Position numbers and translations under genes: made by a program. Positions 1 through 11,561 of a stretch of DNA of 64,000 nt are shown in pieces (positions within the stretch are counted from its first letter, which is position 1; each line of letters begins with the position of its first letter). The notes beneath the pieces were generated by a model. That model saw only the letters and a program-made list of their open reading frames with translations, had not been told where the DNA came from and searched no databases. Source of the stretch: Parvimonas sp. oral taxon 393 str. F0440 (GTDB lineage: Bacteria > Bacillota > Clostridia > Tissierellales > Peptoniphilaceae); the NCBI GenBank assembly GCA_000223315.2, contig AFUS01000005.1:186001-250000 (forward strand), given 5' to 3'.

Positions 1-475
1 TCAGATGAAATTCCAATACCCGGAATGATAGCTCCCCCTTGATAAACCGAACTTTCATCAACTACATCAAAAGTAATTGCTGTTCCAATATCTATAATTA
101 TCAAAGGAACTCCATATTTTTTAATTCCAGCAACTGAATTTACAATTCTATCTGCCCCTATAGTTTTAGGATTATCATGATTTATTTTAATTCCCAAAGC
201 ACAATTATCGTCAATAATTATTGGCTTTAAATTAAAATATTTTTTATAGCATTTTCAATTGAATGCATTACATCAGGAACAACAGAAGCTACAATAACAT
301 CTTCTATTTCTGATTTCTTAATATCATTAGCATTTAATATCTCTGTAATTGACATTGCATACTCATCACTTGTTTTATTTTTTATCGTATTAAGTCTAAA
401 ATCACAAATTAGTGAATATCCTTCATAAACACCTAATACGATATTTGTATTACCAACATCTATAACTAATAACAT
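1..475 (-). CDS. coaX: Type III pantothenate kinase, 3' end outside window, one frameshift
   Basis: CoaX phosphorylates pantothenate in the first step of coenzyme A synthesis. The start region reads MLLVIDVGNTNIVLGVY, the phosphate-binding DxGNT motif of the ASKHA fold. The second part carries TIGADRIVNS and a GGAIIPGIGIS segment, both family hallmarks. I chose the Met at 475, because the 11 upstream residues in frame look like leader sequence and most family members begin MLLxIDxGNT. The frame breaks near 226-245 inside a run of six A on the gene strand. Adding one A restores the sequence NAIKKYFNLKP, so this is probably a sequencing indel. The C-terminus lies beyond position 1. Confidence 0.9.
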
Positions 476-905
476 ATTTTTCTCCAAATCATTAATAATT
501 TTTTTCAATTACTTATTTCAATCTAATTTTAACATTTTTTATATTTTATTACAATTATAATATAAAAAAAAGAGTAATTTTATATAAAATTCTAAATCCT
601 GGCAAAAGATTTTTAAGTATATGTCAAAATATAATATAAATTTAAAAATAAAAGTTATACCAATAATATTAAGCATTTGTATTACAATATAGAAAAACTG
701 ATAAGTCAAATAAATTATTGCTAACTGATATAACAGAATTTAATATGGTAAATTATTAAAAAAGATATATTCATAACCTATTCTAAATACTTTTAACGAA
801 AAAATTATATCATATATAAAATAGGTTTTAGTCCTACAATAACTATATCAAATAAGTCATTAAAAGAACTTTAAATACTATTAACTCAAAGAAGAATTAA
901 CAATT
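476..905. other. AT-rich intergenic region, no gene seen
   Basis: Positions 476 to about 905 hold no ORF with coding character and no clear RNA structure. The right part may contain further decayed sequence of the IS3-type transposase relic that becomes recognisable at 906. Confidence 0.5.
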
Positions 906-1178
906 CATACAAACTAAGGATTTTATTACTAACATAACAGTTTATTAAGGAATTAGAAAATAACAATATAAGACAAAGTATATTTTTTAAAACTATATAA
1001 GTAATTGGAAATATTTTTGGAATAATGAAACAAAAAATATTTTATGGATAAAAATATTCTTACTATTGAAAAATTAACAGAAGATATAAAAGAGTTTATT
1101 AAATGGTATAATACGAAAAATATTAAGGAAAATTTAAAAGGAATGTCTCCTATTTATTATAGAATTACATTCCTTTGA
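906..1178 (+). mobile_element. Degenerate IS3-family transposase (OrfB C-terminal) relic
   Basis: Translating the plus strand across frames gives decayed pieces of an IS3/IS150-type DDE integrase. HTN*GFYY*HNS resembles the HSDQGxxY motif, GNIFGIMKQKIFYG resembles the ESFFGxLKxExFYG motif, and the C-terminal piece is IKEFIKWYNTKNIKENLKG followed by MSPIYYR. Several stops, at least one frameshift and the Asp-to-Asn change in the HSDQG motif show the element is dead. I could not find its terminal inverted repeats. Confidence 0.75.
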
Positions 1179-1245
1179 ATAATATATTTAACTGTCCATG
1201 TTTTTGGCTTCAATTCATTTTCTAGCTTTTTAATAAAAGTAAAAA

Positions 1246-4200
1246 TTATTCTTCATCTTTTCTCTTATATCCAATCACTCCTACAACTCCTAAAGCTAAG
1301 ATTGATGTTAAAGCATAACTTACGTTTGATATATTTGTTTTTGGTAATTTATTTGCTTTTTTTGAAGTTCTATTCTTTTTAGAATTATCTTCCGGTTTAA
1401 CATCTTGACCAGGCTTATTATTATCATTTCCCGGCTTGTTGTTATCTTCTCCAGGTTTGTTATTATCATTTTCCGGCTTGTTGTTGTCTTCTCCAGGTTT
1501 GTTATTATCGTCTTGTTTATCTCCGTAAACTACTGCATAAACACTGAAATGATTAGTTTTAAATGTAACTTCTCCATTTTCGTAAGTGAAAGGAATTTCT
1601 TTTAATCTACCATCTATATGATATAATTTTTCTACTTTTGCTTTTACTTTTATTGTAACAGTAACTTCCCCTTTTGGTTGTACTTCTCTGTTATTTGCAT
1701 CTTTTAAGTTTATATCATAAGAGTCATATTCTTTTCCAACTAATTCACTTGGATTCACTCCTTTTGTTAAAAGCTTCCAGTCTTTTTCTAAAGTATTAGT
1801 ATCTCCACTTACAACTATTGAACTATCTTCGTTTTTTAGTTCAACTTTTTCAACTTCAGGTTCTTGTGGTTTATCTACTAATGAATTTATTGCATCTCTT
1901 AGGTCTTTTTCTGCCTTATTTACTTCTTCTTGTGTAGCATCTTCTTTTGCTAAAACTTCTTCTGCTTTTGCCAATGCTTTATTCATCGCTTCGATTGATT
2001 CGTCAGTTTTATCCTTTGTTGTTTCCGGATTTTTTGCCTTATCTACTGCTTGTTGTAGTGATTCTTTATTTGCTTCAACCTGAGAATTTTCTTCTTTATA
2101 TTCTATTACAGTATCATAAATGGATAAAGTTTTAGTATTTATATCAACAATATTTCCAATTTGATTAAAAGTAAGTTTAGTTAGACTTCCGTCTTTTTCT
2201 ACTTGATATACATTTTTAGCTATTTTTCCATCTTTTATAGTTCTGTGAATAACAAAATTTCCATCTGCCATTTTTGAAACTTCACATCTTTTAACATTTA
2301 TCAACTTAAATCTAAATAAATCAAAGTCCTTTCCTTCTAAACCCTTTACTAAACTTTTATCAGGTCTTATAGTTTGTAATTTTAAGTCTTTAAAATTCAT
2401 TCCGGAAACTGTTGTATTTCCATTTGAACAAGTTATTCTTGTATTATTATCATTTTCTGTTCCTTTTTTTACTAAATTTAAAAAAGTTGCGTTTCCACAA
2501 GATGAATGATCAAATACGTATTTACCATCTCCCCATTTTTTAGGATGATTTGGTCCTCTTTCTGATTTATCAACAAGTGTAAAAGGAAAATTTTCAATTG
2601 CAAACTTATTATCCGGATCTTCAATTCTAACTGAATATTGAACATTTTCGTATAATTCTATTGGTGTTAAAGGAACTCCCCACTCGTCTTCAGGTAATGT
2701 TGTTGCAACAACTGTATCATATTCACTTGTAAAAATTACTTTTACTTTACTGTAATCTTGAGGGTTATTTTTATCTTGTTTAATTCTTACATAATTAATC
2801 TTATATTTTTCATTAATTTTTTCATGTGTTTCTAAAGGTCTAACAACTATTCTTTCTATGTTAAGATGTGCTCCGGTTGCATAAGGATTTTTAGTTTTAT
2901 GTCTTATTGGTAAATTTCCATCTCCATTAGCCCTAAAGTAAAGTTCACTAACTTCTTTTATAAATGGAGCATCAGCCATTATAAAGTCCTTATTTTTATC
3001 ACTAGTAAATAGTATATAATCATCTTTTTCGTAAACTTCTAAAGCTGGAAGTTTACCATTAATAGTTTTTATTTCTGCTACTCTTTCCTGTTTTGTAGCA
3101 TTATATAAATTAAATGTTACTACCTCATTAGGTTTTAAATCTCTTTCCATATCATCTTCAAGAACTTTTATAGGTATTTCTGACATTGTAATTTTCTTAT
3201 CTGAAAAGTCACATAAATCTTCAACACAATTTCCTGTAGATTTTTTCTTCATTACAAATTCTGTTAAAACTGTACCATCTTCTTTGTAAACTTTTAGCTC
3301 TCCATTTAATTTTTTTACATTAATCTTTATATCTGATAATTCATATTCAACATCTTCTACTAATTTAACATTATATTCTTCATTTTCAACCAGTTTAAAT
3401 TTAACTACACCGGAATTTGATTTATATGTTACTTTGTTATTATCTCTTCCTATAACTTCAAAACTTAATTCCTTTGCAATAGGAGCATTCCCGCAAGAAC
3501 CACAAAGTACATCAAATGTAAATTCTTTCTCAATAGGTTGAACCGGCGGTTGTGATTCCTTATTTTTTAATAATAAACTTTTTATTTCGATATTTCCATT
3601 CATTAACCTATAAATAGGTGTTCCAAAGTCAGAAACTCCTTTTATACAAGTAAATGTAACATCTTCCATTTCATATTTGACATTGGAAATTAATTTTATA
3701 GTATATGTTTTATTTTCTTCAACTCCAAAATTAATTGCACTATTATTATCCGGTTTTACAATTTTGGTTTTTCCATCACTTGTAACTTCAAATGATACAT
3801 CCTTTATGCTTGATCCTTTTTCGTCTGTTACCAATAATGCTTTACTAATTTCATCTTCCGGATTAGATGGATTTGGAGTAGGAACTACAACCCCTTTCTT
3901 TTTTCAACTGTAATTGTATCAGCATCATCTTCTCCATCAAAAGAATATTCACCGTCTTCAACAGTTAAAAAGATATCATTTGCTTCGTAATAATTATTTT
4001 CTTCTAGAAAAACACTGTAAACGCCATCTTCCAATTTAGGCATTTGCGCGATTCCATCTTTAGAAGTAAATTCTCCAACTTTTTTTAGCGGATAACCTGT
4101 CTTAATTGTAAATTTTAATTCTCCAACAGTATTCTCGTTTTTCTTATTCTTCTTATCCCAAGTAACAACTTTTACTGGATGTGTTTCTTCGGCTTTTGTA

Positions 4201-4277
4201 AAAATATTTGAACTAATAATAGTTGTAAATACAATAATTAAAGCCAAAATACCTGATAAAATTTTCTTGATTTTCAT
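1246..4277 (-). CDS. Large LPXTG-anchored surface protein, one frameshift
   Basis: This is a cell-wall-anchored protein of about 1010 residues. The N-terminus (MKIKKILSGILALIIVFTTI, then an Ala-rich cleavage region near KAEE) is a signal peptide. The C-terminus has LPKTN, a hydrophobic span and KRKDEE, a sortase sorting signal. Between them are repeated beta-rich modules of the pattern ELSFEVI...VKFKLVENEEYNVKLVED, two CxxC-like pairs, a helical segment rich in K/E/A near 1880-2080, and a short NNKPG repeat spacer before the anchor. The gene starts after a GAGGAAG ribosome site. The frame breaks near 3890 in an A-run; one extra A fuses VEKKKGVVVPTPNPSNPEDE to the second part. Adhesin or matrix-binding roles are typical for such proteins, but nothing here proves a ligand. 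Confidence 0.85.
1403..1513 (-). repeat. Tandem 21-bp repeat coding NNKPG(E/N/Q)D
   Basis: Five 7-residue units (NNKPGED, NNKPEND, NNKPGED, NNKPGND, NNKPGQD) lie directly before the cell-wall anchor of the surface protein. Such hydrophilic Pro/Gly repeats span the peptidoglycan. The unit number could vary between strains through slippage. Confidence 0.85.
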
Positions 4278-4491
4278 TTTTTACTTCCTCTCTATAAAAA
4301 TATACAATATGTTTTAGACTAATAAACATACAATACTATTATATATTTATATATATCAAAGTCAATACAGAAAAGCATTTCATTTAAAAATTTAATATTT
4401 ATAATTTAAAAATAAGATAATCTTATAAAAAATAATTTAAAATTTCCAAAATACTTATCAATAGATTTAAGAACTTAAAAATGATATTTTA

Positions 4492-4525
4492 ACAAAAAAA
4501 ACGATTAAGAAGAAATCTTAATCGT
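4492..4525 (-). terminator. Rho-independent terminator after the 4552-5016 gene
   Basis: ACGATTAAGA and TCTTAATCGT form a perfect 10-bp stem around AGAAA at 4501-4525. An A-run on the plus strand at 4493-4500 gives the U-tract in the minus-strand transcript. Confidence 0.85.
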
Positions 4526-4551
4526 CAAAATCTTATAAAATAAATATTAAA

Positions 4552-5016
4552 TTACAATCCACGTTTGAAGAATTTACGGAATTCAGAAACTTCAGCAACA
4601 CTTTGTGAAATTGATACTTTATATTTTGCACCGTTTACAAATCCTGGATCAAATGTTATAGGTTCAAATTGATAATGTACATTTTCTTTATCAGCAACAC
4701 AATAACCTACAAATGTTTTTATTGTTGCTCCATTTTCTTTATTAAAGAATTCTGGTTCTCCATATTCTGATAATGTAGCATTTACATTAATTATAACAAC
4801 TTCTCCCTCTTTATATCCTACAATAAAATTACTATGTTTTGTAACTTTTACAACAACAGCATTAGTCTCATTTTGCATATGACAGTAAATTAACTTATAT
4901 TCGTCGCCGTTTTCTACACAAGAATTGAAAATTTCACGCATCCTTGCCTTATTTTTTCTGTTATCCTCATCACTTGCTCCTGTTATAGCTTTTTTAACAA
5001 TATCAAATAATCCCAC
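4552..5016 (-). CDS. Uncharacterised small cytosolic protein
   Basis: This intact 154-residue protein begins MGLFDIVKKAITGASDEDNR and has no signal peptide or membrane span. It has a charged helical N-terminus, then a predicted beta-rich body (KLIYCHMQNETNAVVVKVTK, VVIINVNATLSEYG) and a basic C-terminus (FRKFFKRGL). I do not recognise a family. It has its own terminator and a clear AGGAGGAAATA ribosome site, so it looks like a single-gene transcription unit that is really expressed. Confidence 0.7.
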   Translation of the reverse strand: MGLFDIVKKAITGASDEDNRKNKARMREIFNSCVENGDEYKLIYCHMQNETNAVVVKVTKHSNFIVGYKEGEVVIINVNATLSEYGEPEFFNKENGATIKTFVGYCVADKENVHYQFEPITFDPGFVNGAKYKVSISQSVAEVSEFRKFFKRGL

Positions 5017-5105
5017 TATTATTTCCTCCTATATTAATATCATTATTAAAAATTTTTTCACTAAAATTATATCATTTTACAAAACACATGTCTATATTAT
5101 CACAT

Positions 5106-5145
5106 AAAAAAGTAAGGAACAAATATAAATCTGTTTCTTACTTAA
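5106..5145 (-). terminator. Terminator after pyrG
   Basis: On the minus strand, AAGTAAGAAACA pairs with TGTTCCTTACTT (one G-U pair) across an AU-rich loop and is followed by a T-run. Confidence 0.8.
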
Positions 5146-5151
5146 TATTAA

Positions 5152-6765
<1,614 letters not shown>

Positions 6766-6768
6766 CTA

Positions 6769-6818
6769 AAAAAATTGGTCTTTTTTATCTCTAAATAGAG
6801 AAAAAAAAACCAATTTAC
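6769..6818 (-). promoter_or_regulatory. Possible pyrG leader attenuator hairpin
   Basis: On the gene strand, AAATTGGT and ACCAATTT pair, with an inner TCTCTATTTAGAGA stem. The 5' arm is pyrimidine-rich and a T-run of seven follows immediately before AGGAGG. This is a terminator placed between promoter and start codon. In Bacillus subtilis and relatives, pyrG is controlled by a leader terminator with CTP-dependent reiterative transcription at the 5' end. The shape and position match that, but the promoter I see does not begin with GGG, so the mechanism here is unproven. Confidence 0.55.
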
Positions 6819-6863
6819 CAAAATTTAATTTATTCTATTATACTTTATTTTTCTTATACTAAT

Positions 6864-6892
6864 ATGATAAAATATTTTTTAAATTATGTCAA
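6864..6892 (-). promoter_or_regulatory. Likely pyrG promoter
   Basis: TTGACA (6887-6892) and TATCAT (6864-6869) are separated by 17 bases on the minus strand, about 50 bases before the leader hairpin. Confidence 0.6.
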
Positions 6893-6917
6893 GTACAAAA
6901 ACAAATTATTTAATAAA

Positions 6918-8177
6918 TTATATTCTTGATCTCAATTTTAATATCTTATAAAGTCTTAGTACTGAATAAATATAAGAAGCTAACCTCATTGTTACACCAT
7001 ATTCATCTTTTATATTCATTATTTCGTTATATGCTAATAACATTTTATATTCTACTTTATTTAAAACATCATCTTCTGTCATATCAATACCTGATATATT
7101 TTGAACCCATTCAAAATATGAAGCAATTACTCCACCTGAATTTGCTAAAATATCAGGAATTACTCCAATATCCTTTTGCCTTAAAATTCCATCGGCAATA
7201 TAATCAACAGGACCATTAGCACCTTCAACAATTAATTTTGCTCTAATTTTTTTTGCTTCTTCTTCTGTAATTGCATTTTCTAAAGCACAAGGAATAAGCA
7301 CATCTACATCTAAAGAATAAAATTGATCAATTGAAATATGTTTAGCATTTTCATAGTTAATTAAAGTATTATATTTTGCAAAATGAGAAATCAACTCTGA
7401 AATATTAAAACCGTCTTCATTATAGATTGTATAGATGCCGTGTTCACTATCATACTCTGAAATTGACAAAATATTACCACCCATTCTTGCTAAATGTTTT
7501 GCAGTATTAGATCCTACATTACCAAAACCTTGAATTGCAATCTTTGAATCCTTGATATTAACACCAATTTTCTTTAGTGATTCTCTTGTAATAACAGCAA
7601 CTCCTACACCTGTAGCTTCTTTTCTACCATAAGAACCACCAAAACCTAATGCCTTACCTGTAAAAGTAGCAAGTGTATTATTACCGGTTAATTTTATATA
7701 TTCATCTAACATCCAAGCCATAATTTTTTCATTAGTATTTACATCAGGAGCAGGAATATCAAATCTGTCTCCAATATATTTATAAAGTTCTTTTACATAA
7801 CCTCTTGAAAGTTTTTCAAGTTCATTTTCAGATAATTCATCTACATCTACAATTATTCCACCTTTTCCGCCACCGAAAGGAAGATGAGTAGCTGAACATT
7901 TTAAACTCATCCAAATAGAGAGAGCTTTAACTTCATCGCCATTTACAGAAGGATGAAATCTGATACCCCCTTTATATGGCCCCATAACATCACAATGTTG
8001 CGAACGATAGCCTTTAAAAATCCTGAATTTTCCATCATCCATTTTAACAGGAATATTTATTTCAATAGTTCTTTCAGGTTCTTTTAAAAGTTCATATAAA
8101 CTACCATCTAAATTTAAAATTTCACAAGATTTTTTTAAAATCATTTGGACATTTTCTAACGGATTTACACTATGCAT
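6918..8177 (-). CDS. gdhA: Glutamate dehydrogenase
   Basis: This 419-residue enzyme interconverts glutamate with 2-oxoglutarate and ammonia, a key entry point in amino-acid fermentation. The catalytic Lys is in LPFGGGKGGI (Lys105), the substrate-binding region has GGIRFHP, and the Rossmann motif GFGNVGS lies at residues 217-223. PAPDVNT and NSGGVIASYFEW are further family signatures. The start is supported by GGAGAATTGT before the ATG. Length and motifs fit the hexameric small form of clostridia. Cofactor preference (NAD or NADP) cannot be settled by eye. Confidence 0.95.
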   Translation of the reverse strand: MHSVNPLENVQMILKKSCEILNLDGSLYELLKEPERTIEINIPVKMDDGKFRIFKGYRSQHCDVMGPYKGGIRFHPSVNGDEVKALSIWMSLKCSATHLPFGGGKGGIIVDVDELSENELEKLSRGYVKELYKYIGDRFDIPAPDVNTNEKIMAWMLDEYIKLTGNNTLATFTGKALGFGGSYGRKEATGVGVAVITRESLKKIGVNIKDSKIAIQGFGNVGSNTAKHLARMGGNILSISEYDSEHGIYTIYNEDGFNISELISHFAKYNTLINYENAKHISIDQFYSLDVDVLIPCALENAITEEEAKKIRAKLIVEGANGPVDYIADGILRQKDIGVIPDILANSGGVIASYFEWVQNISGIDMTEDDVLNKVEYKMLLAYNEIMNIKDEYGVTMRLASYIYSVLRLYKILKLRSRI

Positions 8178-8186
8178 ACAATTCTC

Positions 8187-10082
8187 CTATAAATAATTTT
8201 CCCATTCTAAATATAAATTTTCCTTTTCTTTTATCAACTTAGATAAATCTTCGCTAATTTTTAAAAATTTATCTTTATTATTAAAAATTTCAGGATTTTG
8301 AATATCTTTGTTTAAAAGTTCAATTTTATCTTCAATTTCAAAAATTTTATTTTCAATTTCCTGTAATTTTTGTTTTTTAGCTCTTTCTTGTATTTCTATT
8401 TCTCTTTTTTTCTTCTTCTCTTTTTCAACTTCTGTTTTTGAAATTACTTTTTCTTCTACTTCATTTTTTTCATTTAACTTTTCTAAAAAATAGTCATAAT
8501 TTCCATAAAATTCAGTTATTCTTTCGTCTTCCAAATACCAAATCTTATTGACTACCTTATTCAAAAAATATCTATCATGTGAAATTGTTAATACAGTTCC
8601 TGAATAATCAACAATTGCTTTTTCTAAAATCTCTTTGCTTTCGATATCCAAATGGTTTGTAGGTTCATCTAAAAGCAAAAAATTAGATTTGGATAACATA
8701 AGTTTCAAAAGTTCAAGTCTTGCTCTTTCTCCACCACTCAGTTCTCCAACTGACTTAAACAAATCCTCATCATAAAAGTTAAATTTTGCAAGATGACTTC
8801 TAACTTCAAAATTATTCATTCTTGGATAAGCATCCCAAAATTCTTCCATAACAGAATTTTGATTATTCAAAGTTTTTTGTTCCTGATCATAGTATCCAAG
8901 TGAAACTCTGGCACCTAAATCACAACTACCTTTAATTGGCTTTAAATCTTTACAAATAATTTTAAATAGAGTTGTCTTTCCAACTCCATTTTTACCAACA
9001 AGACCAATCTTATCTCCTTTGTATATATTTAGGTTTATATTATCAAATAAATTCTTATCAACAAATCCCATTGATAAGTCTGAAATTGTCAAAACATCTT
9101 TTCCAGATTCAACTTCCGGAACAAGTTTTAATTTCATAGAATTTTTATAAATTTCAGGATTTTCAACTAAATCAATTTTTTCAAGCAGTTTACGCCTTGA
9201 ACTTGCCTGTTTTATAAATCGATTATTTCCATAATTTTCAAATCTTTGGATAATTTCTTTTTGTCTTGAAATCTCTTTTTGCTGCTTTTCATAGAGATGT
9301 CTATTTATTTCAAACTCTTTTTCACGTCTTGAAACAAATTCATCATAACCACAATTAAAACTTTTCAATTTCTTATTTTCTATCGAAAAAATCCTATTAC
9401 AAACAGAATTTAAAAAATATCTATCATGTGAAATTATTAGACAACTTCCCTTGTAATCTCTAAGATAAGATTCTAAAAACTGAATTGACTCTATATCTAA
9501 ATGGTTAGTAGGTTCATCGAGTAAAATCATATTTGACGGTTTAAGTAAAATTTTAGCTAGATGCAATCTACTCTTTTGTCCACCACTCAAATTATTTACA
9601 GATTTGGAAAAATCCGACTCTAAAAAGCCAAGTCCGAACAAAACTCCTCTAACCTTTGAGTTATATGAATAACCGCTATTCTCTTCAAAATAATGTCTTT
9701 TACTTTCATAAATATCAAAAAGTTTATGAATTTCATCTTCACTTAAATTTTTATTTCCCATTTCAATTTCTAATTCTCTAATTTCTTTTTCAAGTAAAAT
9801 TATATCTTCAAAAACTTCCAAACACTCTTCATAAACTGTTTTATCGCTTGTATATGAAATATTTTGCCTTAAGATAGATAAATTTACATTTTTAGCAAAA
9901 TTTATATCTCCACTATCAAAAGATAAATCTTTAGTCAGAATGTTAAATAAAGTAGTTTTTCCACTCCCGTTATCTCCAACAATTCCTACCTTATCTCTAT
10001 CAGAAATTGAAAATGTCAAATCTTCTAATATATTCTCATTCAAAAACGACTTAGTTAAGTCATTAACACTTAAAATAATCAT
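8187..10082 (-). CDS. ABC-F family ATPase
   Basis: This cytosolic protein of 631 residues has two ABC ATPase domains and no membrane segment. Domain 1 has the P-loop GDNGSGKTT, the signature LSGGQKSRLHLAKIL and the Walker B LLLDEPTNHLD-type sequence. Domain 2 has GKNGVGKTT, LSGGERARLELLKL and LLLDEPTNHLD. The linker (EKQQKEISRQKEIIQRFEN) is long and charged, and the C-terminus is a coiled coil. This fits the Uup/YdiF branch of ABC-F proteins, which act on ribosomes. It overlaps the end of the upstream membrane-protein gene by four bases, so the two are probably translated together. Confidence 0.9.
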   Translation of the reverse strand: MIILSVNDLTKSFLNENILEDLTFSISDRDKVGIVGDNGSGKTTLFNILTKDLSFDSGDINFAKNVNLSILRQNISYTSDKTVYEECLEVFEDIILLEKEIRELEIEMGNKNLSEDEIHKLFDIYESKRHYFEENSGYSYNSKVRGVLFGLGFLESDFSKSVNNLSGGQKSRLHLAKILLKPSNMILLDEPTNHLDIESIQFLESYLRDYKGSCLIISHDRYFLNSVCNRIFSIENKKLKSFNCGYDEFVSRREKEFEINRHLYEKQQKEISRQKEIIQRFENYGNNRFIKQASSRRKLLEKIDLVENPEIYKNSMKLKLVPEVESGKDVLTISDLSMGFVDKNLFDNINLNIYKGDKIGLVGKNGVGKTTLFKIICKDLKPIKGSCDLGARVSLGYYDQEQKTLNNQNSVMEEFWDAYPRMNNFEVRSHLAKFNFYDEDLFKSVGELSGGERARLELLKLMLSKSNFLLLDEPTNHLDIESKEILEKAIVDYSGTVLTISHDRYFLNKVVNKIWYLEDERITEFYGNYDYFLEKLNEKNEVEEKVISKTEVEKEKKKKREIEIQERAKKQKLQEIENKIFEIEDKIELLNKDIQNPEIFNNKDKFLKISEDLSKLIKEKENLYLEWENYL

Positions 10083-11260
10083 AAAGCACCCTTTTGGAAA
10101 ATAAACTTGGATTCAAAAGAACTAACCTTTCCAACCGCAAGTAAAACACTAAAATAAATATATGCAGTTTGATGCCAAAGTATTGTAACATCCAACATAC
10201 CATGTAAAATAACAACAACTGTTAAAGCAATTACAAGTCTAAATAAATTTCTTTTTCTTATACTATATACTAACTTAAATATTCCAATAAAAAGCGGAGC
10301 AATTACTAAAATACCGACAATTCCGAAATTTATAAGTATATCTAATACAATATTATGAGCATGATTAGCAGGATGAGTTACCCAACTTGTATTTTGATAT
10401 GCCATAGGACCACTTCCAAACAAATAAGTTTGTTTAAATAATTTTATTGCATTTTCCCAAATCTCTTTTCTTGTTCCTAAAGAATTACCAATAAATTCAT
10501 ATCTAGGAAAAATCCTGTTTGAAAAAATCATTAGGATAACTATAACTACTGTAAATACTCCAAGAAATGCAAATACTTTTTTATTATTTTTTGTTAAAGA
10601 AAGTACTAAGGTTGCAATTAAAATTGTAGGTAAAGCAGTTCTGTTTTCAGTTAAAAAGAGAACAATGAATGCAAGTGTACTTACACACAAAAAATACAAT
10701 CTATTATTTTTATCCTTATTAGATAAAAAGTAATACATCGCTATTATAATTATAAATTCACATATTGTCGCATAATAATTTGTATTAAAAAACGATGATA
10801 TAGGTCTATGCAAAGACATATATTCTATAAATTCATACATCTTTAAATTCATACTTAATTTCTTATACAAAACTGAAAGAATAGTTAAAATAAAACAAAA
10901 TATCGAAACAAGCATATATAAATTTATAATTTTTGAAAATAATTTTCTATTTATAATTGTTCTATAATACATAAAAAACATGGAGAATTCAAATATAATA
11001 ATTGAAACTCCTATACCATATAAATTTTGTTTTAAAACAGATACAATAAATATAAGACCTGTAAATGCTAAAATATTCTTAACATAAGGAGTTCCTTTTA
11101 ATACAGGAATAATTTTTCCGGTTACTAATAAATAGAAAAATAGAGCATTAAACGAAAAACTAAAAATAAAAGGTAAAAATACCGTAAATGAAACTATTAA
11201 AATTAAAAGTTCATCTACATTAAGCTCATACTTTTCTAATATTCCATTAACATAATTCAT
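10079..11260 (-). CDS. O-antigen ligase / polymerase-like membrane protein (Wzy_C family)
   Basis: This is a polytopic membrane protein of about 393 residues with roughly ten hydrophobic spans. The segment YFLCVSTLAFIVLFLTENRT followed by a loop with GTRKEIWENAIKLFK and GSGPMAYQ, then HPANHAHNIVLDILINFGI, is the RxxxW and HxHNxxLxxxxxxG pattern of Wzy_C/WaaL glycan ligases. It probably acts on a surface polysaccharide or lipid-linked glycan. I place the start at the internal Met after a GAGAGG site; an upstream ATG at 11278 has no ribosome site. It couples to the downstream ABC-F gene. Confidence 0.8.
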   Translation of the reverse strand: MNYVNGILEKYELNVDELLILIVSFTVFLPFIFSFSFNALFFYLLVTGKIIPVLKGTPYVKNILAFTGLIFIVSVLKQNLYGIGVSIIIFEFSMFFMYYRTIINRKLFSKIINLYMLVSIFCFILTILSVLYKKLSMNLKMYEFIEYMSLHRPISSFFNTNYYATICEFIIIIAMYYFLSNKDKNNRLYFLCVSTLAFIVLFLTENRTALPTILIATLVLSLTKNNKKVFAFLGVFTVVIVILMIFSNRIFPRYEFIGNSLGTRKEIWENAIKLFKQTYLFGSGPMAYQNTSWVTHPANHAHNIVLDILINFGIVGILVIAPLFIGIFKLVYSIRKRNLFRLVIALTVVVILHGMLDVTILWHQTAYIYFSVLLAVGKVSSFESKFIFQKGAL

Positions 11261-11278
11261 ATATTTTAAGCCTCTCAT

Positions 11279-11475
11279 AAGCTATCTAACAATATTTTTA
11301 AGTTGTAATTATTAACAACTTTTATTAATAATAAAATTTTAATCTAATATAAGTTTTATATATAAATTTTCTCAAAAAACAAATACAATTATTGTACTTT
11401 TCACTAAATTGATAATCTTTAAAACACTAAAATTTTTAATAAAACTTATTCCAATTATAGCATAAAAACAAAAAA
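11279..11475. other. AT-rich spacer without a gene
   Basis: The stretch holds no convincing ORF. It presumably contains the promoter for the ligase/ABC-F pair, but no strong -35/-10 pair stands out. Confidence 0.4.
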
Positions 11476-11501
11476 ATAAAACTCTTTAAAAAGAGTTTTA
11501 T
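11476..11501 (-). terminator. Terminator after rex
   Basis: ATAAAACTCTTT and AAAGAGTTTTAT are perfectly complementary. An A-run at 11469-11476 supplies the U-tract for the minus-strand transcript. Confidence 0.8.
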
Positions 11502-11561
11502 CCTATAATTATAAAGCATCAAGTTTTATAAAAATAACTTAATAAAAATATTCAACATAAC

